A stretch of 64,000 bases of DNA from Brevundimonas vesicularis NBRC 12165 (GTDB lineage: Bacteria > Pseudomonadota > Alphaproteobacteria > Caulobacterales > Caulobacteraceae), in NCBI RefSeq assembly GCF_001592205.1, contig NZ_BCWM01000004.1:1-64000 (forward strand), read 5' to 3'. The notes beneath the pieces were generated by a model, which was not told where the DNA came from, made no database searches, and saw nothing but the letters and a program-made list of their open reading frames with translations. Of this stretch, positions 60,901 through 64,000 are shown piece by piece. The stretch's first letter is position 1. Each line of letters begins with the position of its first letter. A program made the translations under genes and the position numbers.

Positions 60901-61659
60901 ATGCGTCAGCCCGCCGTCTTTTTCGGCCACGGTTCGCCCATGAATGCGCTTGGCGGTCCCTATGGGGCCGCCTGGCGTGCGCTGGGCGAAGCGATCGGCA
61001 AGCCCAAGGGTGTGGTGATGATCTCCGCCCACTGGGAGACGCGCGGGCTGGGCGTCACCGCGCAGGAGAAGCCCGAAACCATCCATGACTTCGGCAACTT
61101 CCCGCGCGAACTTCATCAGATGCAGTATCCGGCGCCCGGGTCGCCCGCCTTGGCGGCGCGGGTGTCGGCGCTGACCGGAGCCGTCCAGACGCAAGGGTGG
61201 GGCCTGGATCACGGGACCTGGTCGGTGCTGTGCCATGTTTGGCCAGAGGCAGACGTGCCCGTGGTGCAGTTATCGCTGAATCGCGAGCTGACGGCGCGCC
61301 AGCATTACGACCTGGCCAAGGCGCTGAAACCGCTGCGCGACGAGGGAATCGTCATCGCTGGCTCGGGCGACTTCGTCCACAATCTGCGGACCTGGAAACG
61401 CGAGGACGGCGCCGAACCCTACGCCTGGGCGACCGGCTTCAACGAGGCGGTGAAGACGGCGTTCGAACGGGGCAACCATGAAGCGCTGATCGACTGGGTG
61501 GGTCTGGCCGAGGACGCGCAATTGAGCGTGCCGACCGACGAACATTTCCTGCCGGTGCTTTACATCGCCGCCCAGCAGGAGCCGGGCGAGGCGGTCAGCT
61601 TCTTCAACGACCGTATCGACGGCGGCTCGATCTCGATGACGGGCGTCCGGATCGGCTGA
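60901..61659 (+). CDS. ygiD: YgiD/DODA-family extradiol dioxygenase
   Basis: Member of the class III extradiol ring-cleavage group that includes plant DOPA 4,5-dioxygenase and E. coli YgiD. The 252 residues have metal-site histidines in FFGHGSPMNAL, MISAHWETRG and the VLCHVWPEADVPVVQLSL and GSGDFVHNLRTW regions. The native substrate is uncertain. It starts four bases after wrbA, so quinone or phenolic metabolism may link the two. It ends back to back with the ligase gene on the other strand. Confidence 0.88.
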   Translation: MRQPAVFFGHGSPMNALGGPYGAAWRALGEAIGKPKGVVMISAHWETRGLGVTAQEKPETIHDFGNFPRELHQMQYPAPGSPALAARVSALTGAVQTQGWGLDHGTWSVLCHVWPEADVPVVQLSLNRELTARQHYDLAKALKPLRDEGIVIAGSGDFVHNLRTWKREDGAEPYAWATGFNEAVKTAFERGNHEALIDWVGLAEDAQLSVPTDEHFLPVLYIAAQQEPGEAVSFFNDRIDGGSISMTGVRIG

Positions 61660-63213
61660 TCAGGCCGCCTTCTCGGCCTCTACCATCTTCTGGATCGACA
61701 CATAGTCAGTCTTGCCGGTGCCCAGGACGGGGACCTCGGCGACCTTGACGATCTTTTTCGGCACGATCAGTTCGGGCGCGCCGTTGGTTCGCGCCCATTC
61801 GGCCAGGGGCGCGACCTCAGCGTCGGCGTGGTCAGTGACGAGCACCAGCTTCTCGCCCTTGCGGCTGTCCGGAATCGACACCACGGCGTGGCGCTGATCC
61901 GGCCAGACGGCGCCGGCGATCCCTTCGACGGCGGTTAGTGAGACCATCTCGCCGCCGATCTTGGCGAAGCGCTTGGCGCGGCCGCGGATGGTGACATAGC
62001 CGTCGTCGGTCACATCGACGATGTCGCCGGTGTCCAGCCAGTCGTCGCCGATCGGATCCCACTGCAAGGGCTCGGCCGAGGTGACATAGCCGCTCATGAC
62101 ATTGGGCCCGCGCAGCATTAGGCGACCGCCTGCTTCGATGCCCTCAACGGGCTCCAGCTTCCAGTCGATGCCGGGCAGCACCTGACCGACCGTGCCTGGC
62201 GCGTTTCGGTCAGGATGGTTGACGGCGATCACGGGCGAGGCCTCGGTTGCGCCGTAGCCTTCCAGTAGTTCGACGCCGCCGAACTTGGTGTTGAACAGGG
62301 TGCGGGTTTCCTCGCGCACCTTTTCGGCGCCGGCGACGACGAACTTCAGCGTCGAGAAGTCGTTCGGTTCGGCGACGCGGCCGTACTGGTTCAGGAAGGT
62401 GTCGGTCGCGAACAGGATCGAGGCCTTCACCTGGGGCAGCAGGTCGGTGATCTGTTTGGCGTGCAGCGGCGACGGATACTGGAACGCCTTCAACCCTTGC
62501 AGCAGCGGCAGAATGACCCCGCCGGTCAGGCCGAAACAGTGGAAGGTCGGCAGGGGATTGAACATCACCCATTCGGGCAGCAGGTCGATGTGGGCCGCCA
62601 CCTGACGCGCATTGGCGACGAGGTTCTTCTGGCTCAGCACGACGCCCTTTGGCGTGCCGAAGCTGCCGGAGGTGAACAGGACGACGCCCGGCGCATCGGG
62701 ATCCGTCTTCACGCGGAACCGCTTGGGCGCCGCGCCGGCGGCGAGGCCGTAGAGCTTGTCGGCCAGACCGATGGTCTTGCGCACGTCGTCCAGCCAGACG
62801 ACCTCGGCCACCGTCTTCAGTTCGACGATCAGGTCGTCCAGCTTGGCCTGGTCGATGAAGCGTTTGGCGGTCAGCACCTTCTTGACGCCCGAGGCCTTGA
62901 TCGCCGCTTTCAGATTGGCTTCGCCGGCGGTGAAGTTCAGCATTACCGGCACACGACCGTGGGCGTGCAGACCGAAGAAGGTGACGACGACGCCCATGGA
63001 CGACGGCAGCAGGATAGCGACCCGCTCGCCCTTGTCGGTCATATTGGCGATCTTGCGGCCCAGCACGAAGGCGGCGCGGATCAGGCCGGTGTAGGTCAGC
63101 GGATGCCGGTCCTGATCCTCCAGGATTTCCTTGTCGCCGAACCGCGACCGCGCATCGATCAGGGCGTCGATCAGGGTCGAGTCGTAAAGCGAGGGATCCA
63201 GGGCCTGGCGCAA
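61660..63213 (-). CDS. Aas-like acyl-ACP/acyl-CoA ligase
   Basis: ANL-superfamily enzyme of 517 residues that activates a fatty acid as acyl-AMP. Motifs: VLFTSGSFGTPKGVVLSQ (phosphate loop), GYGATEASPVI, WLDTGDIVDVTDDGYVTIRGR, and the C-terminal lysine region GTGKTDYVSI. The segment ILLPSSMGVVVTFFGLHAHG with VPVMLNFTAG resembles the acyl-ACP synthetase half of Aas more than FadD, so membrane lipid reacylation is possible. Overlapping palindromes lie 50-85 bp upstream of its start. Confidence 0.85.
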   Translation of the reverse strand: MRQALDPSLYDSTLIDALIDARSRFGDKEILEDQDRHPLTYTGLIRAAFVLGRKIANMTDKGERVAILLPSSMGVVVTFFGLHAHGRVPVMLNFTAGEANLKAAIKASGVKKVLTAKRFIDQAKLDDLIVELKTVAEVVWLDDVRKTIGLADKLYGLAAGAAPKRFRVKTDPDAPGVVLFTSGSFGTPKGVVLSQKNLVANARQVAAHIDLLPEWVMFNPLPTFHCFGLTGGVILPLLQGLKAFQYPSPLHAKQITDLLPQVKASILFATDTFLNQYGRVAEPNDFSTLKFVVAGAEKVREETRTLFNTKFGGVELLEGYGATEASPVIAVNHPDRNAPGTVGQVLPGIDWKLEPVEGIEAGGRLMLRGPNVMSGYVTSAEPLQWDPIGDDWLDTGDIVDVTDDGYVTIRGRAKRFAKIGGEMVSLTAVEGIAGAVWPDQRHAVVSIPDSRKGEKLVLVTDHADAEVAPLAEWARTNGAPELIVPKKIVKVAEVPVLGTGKTDYVSIQKMVEAEKAA

Positions 63214-63264
63214 GCGCGTCTCCTACGGAGGACGCGGGCGGCCCTCTCTGTTGTTCGGGCGACT

Positions 63265-63298
63265 GTCATTAATGACGCCGCGTCATCTTGAAAAGATG
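63265..63298. promoter_or_regulatory. Overlapping palindromes in the ligase/lipA divergent region
   Basis: GTCATTAATGAC at 63265-63276 is a perfect 12-bp palindrome. It overlaps TGACG/CGTCA (73-77 with 81-85) and CATCTT/AAGATG (63284-63289 with 63293-63298). They lie 52-85 bp upstream of the ligase start and about 100 bp upstream of lipA, fitting regulator binding; the regulator is unknown. Confidence 0.45.
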
Positions 63299-63396
63299 CG
63301 TAACGTCGCGTGAGTTCCGCTGCGCGATCACGCCTGCGGCAAGTCTGTTACCCGGTGTGCCTTGCCTAAACGCCCTCAAAGTCCGAAATACCGGCT

Positions 63397-64000
63397 ATGG
63401 TCACCCTGATCGACACCCTTCAGCGCAAGCCGTCCGAGCTGCGCCACCCTGAAAAGCAGAACCGGCCCGAGTCGGTCGTTCTGAAAAAGCCCGACTGGCT
63501 GCGGGTCAAGGCGCCGGGCTCTGGTCAATACAACGCCACCAAGGAGATCGTTCGCTCCAAGGGGCTGGTGACGGTCTGTGAAGAGGCGGCCTGCCCGAAC
63601 ATCGGCGAGTGCTGGAGCCAGAAACACGCCACCTTGATGATCATGGGCGACACCTGCACGCGGGCCTGCGCCTTCTGCAACGTAAAGACGGGCTTGCCTC
63701 AGCCGCTGGATCCGGAAGAGCCGGGCAAGGTGGGCCTGGCTGTCCAGCAGATGGGCCTGAACCACGTCGTCATCACATCGGTCGATCGCGACGACGTGGC
63801 CGACGGCGGTGCGGCCCACTTCGCCGAGGTGGTGCGCCAGATCCGCATCCAGGCGCCGGACACCACGATCGAGATACTGACCCCCGACTTCTTGCGAAAG
63901 GACGGGGCGGCCGCCGTGATGATTGACGCCAAGCCCGATGTCTTCAATCACAACCTGGAGACCGTGCCGCGCCTGTATCTGAAGATTCGCCCGGGCGCGC
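63397..64000 (+). CDS. lipA: Lipoyl synthase LipA, 5' part (cut by window end)
   Basis: Radical SAM enzyme inserting two sulfurs into octanoyl groups to make lipoyl cofactors. Visible are about 201 residues starting [20 protein letters not shown]. They include the auxiliary iron-sulfur motif [12 protein letters not shown] and the radical SAM motif [10 protein letters not shown], then [15 protein letters not shown] and the conserved NHNLETV region. No stop occurs before base 64000, so the C-terminal third is missing. It is divergent from the ligase gene. Confidence 0.97.
   Translation, partial: MVTLIDTLQRKPSELRHPEKQNRPESVVLKKPDWLRVKAPGSGQYNATKEIVRSKGLVTVCEEAACPNIGECWSQKHATLMIMGDTCTRACAFCNVKTGLPQPLDPEEPGKVGLAVQQMGLNHVVITSVDRDDVADGGAAHFAEVVRQIRIQAPDTTIEILTPDFLRKDGAAAVMIDAKPDVFNHNLETVPRLYLKIRPGA

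Overview
The window looks like chromosomal core DNA from a Caulobacterales alphaproteobacterium, most likely Brevundimonas or a close relative. The reasons are the high G+C, the gene content (a PopA-type REC-REC-degenerate-GGDEF protein, dusB-ntrY-ntrX-hfq-hflX, mreBCD-mrdA-rodA, a TIGR02001 outer-membrane protein) and dense packing with many 1- or 4-base start/stop overlaps. No phage, transposase, CRISPR array or plasmid gene was seen. The species assignment is inference from gene content and style.

Layout. 1-437: non-coding, with a 149-bp MITE-like element bounded by 15-bp inverted repeats. 438-7.7 kb: serS-surE-pcm-nlpD-like, then yajC-secD-secF (Sec translocon accessory complex). 7.7-10.6 kb: a small lipoprotein, an aspartate-type aminotransferase, a DedA/TVP38-like membrane protein and a hemerythrin-like protein. 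10.8-16.9 kb: the rod-shape cluster mreB-mreC-mreD-mrdA(PBP2)-rodA, followed by two strong palindromic hairpins. 17.1-20.8 kb: two adjacent acyl-CoA dehydrogenases and a short HSP70-like ATPase (YegD type). 21.0-29.9 kb: a kdp potassium-uptake operon with extra members: a 27-aa membrane peptide overlapping kdpF, a 51-aa membrane peptide and a TIGR02001 outer-membrane barrel between kdpB and kdpC, then kdpD and kdpE. 30.0 kb: tRNA-Ser(UGA), minus strand. 30.2-34.3 kb: rlpA, tmk-holB-tatD and a PhnP-like metallo-hydrolase. 34.3-41.7 kb: recG (minus), sdhE-mfd, popA (minus). 41.8-48 kb: YihY/BrkB, tusA and cinA (minus), a fused membrane/spermidine-synthase-like protein, bifunctional ispDF (minus). 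47-54.3 kb: dusB-ntrY-ntrX-dat, hfq-hflX. 54.3-60.2 kb: a CPA1 antiporter, a minus-strand group (GPH symporter, mazG, HAD phosphatase), an M15 peptidase and an HELTH-motif protein. 60.2-64 kb: wrbA, a YgiD/DODA dioxygenase, an Aas-like acyl-ACP/CoA ligase (minus) and the 5' part of lipA, cut by the window end.

Most unusual points. (1) serS carries an in-frame block of about 69 codons in the catalytic domain, between the conserved LPKFEEDLF and YLIPTAE motifs. Its G+C is much lower than its flanks (about 55% by hand count) and it lies between imperfect 27-nt direct repeats. (2) The kdp operon contains two tiny membrane-protein genes and an outer-membrane barrel gene. Two CCTTATG direct repeats 11 bp apart, upstream of its first small gene, make a plausible KdpE operator. 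(3) The NtrX-type regulator lacks the GAFTGA loop, and no ntrBC lies between dusB and ntrY. (4) PopA keeps the c-di-GMP inhibitory-site motif RxxD but has a destroyed GGDEF active site. (5) A perfect 11-bp inverted repeat precedes wrbA. Functions come from motif and family recognition by eye; no database search was run.
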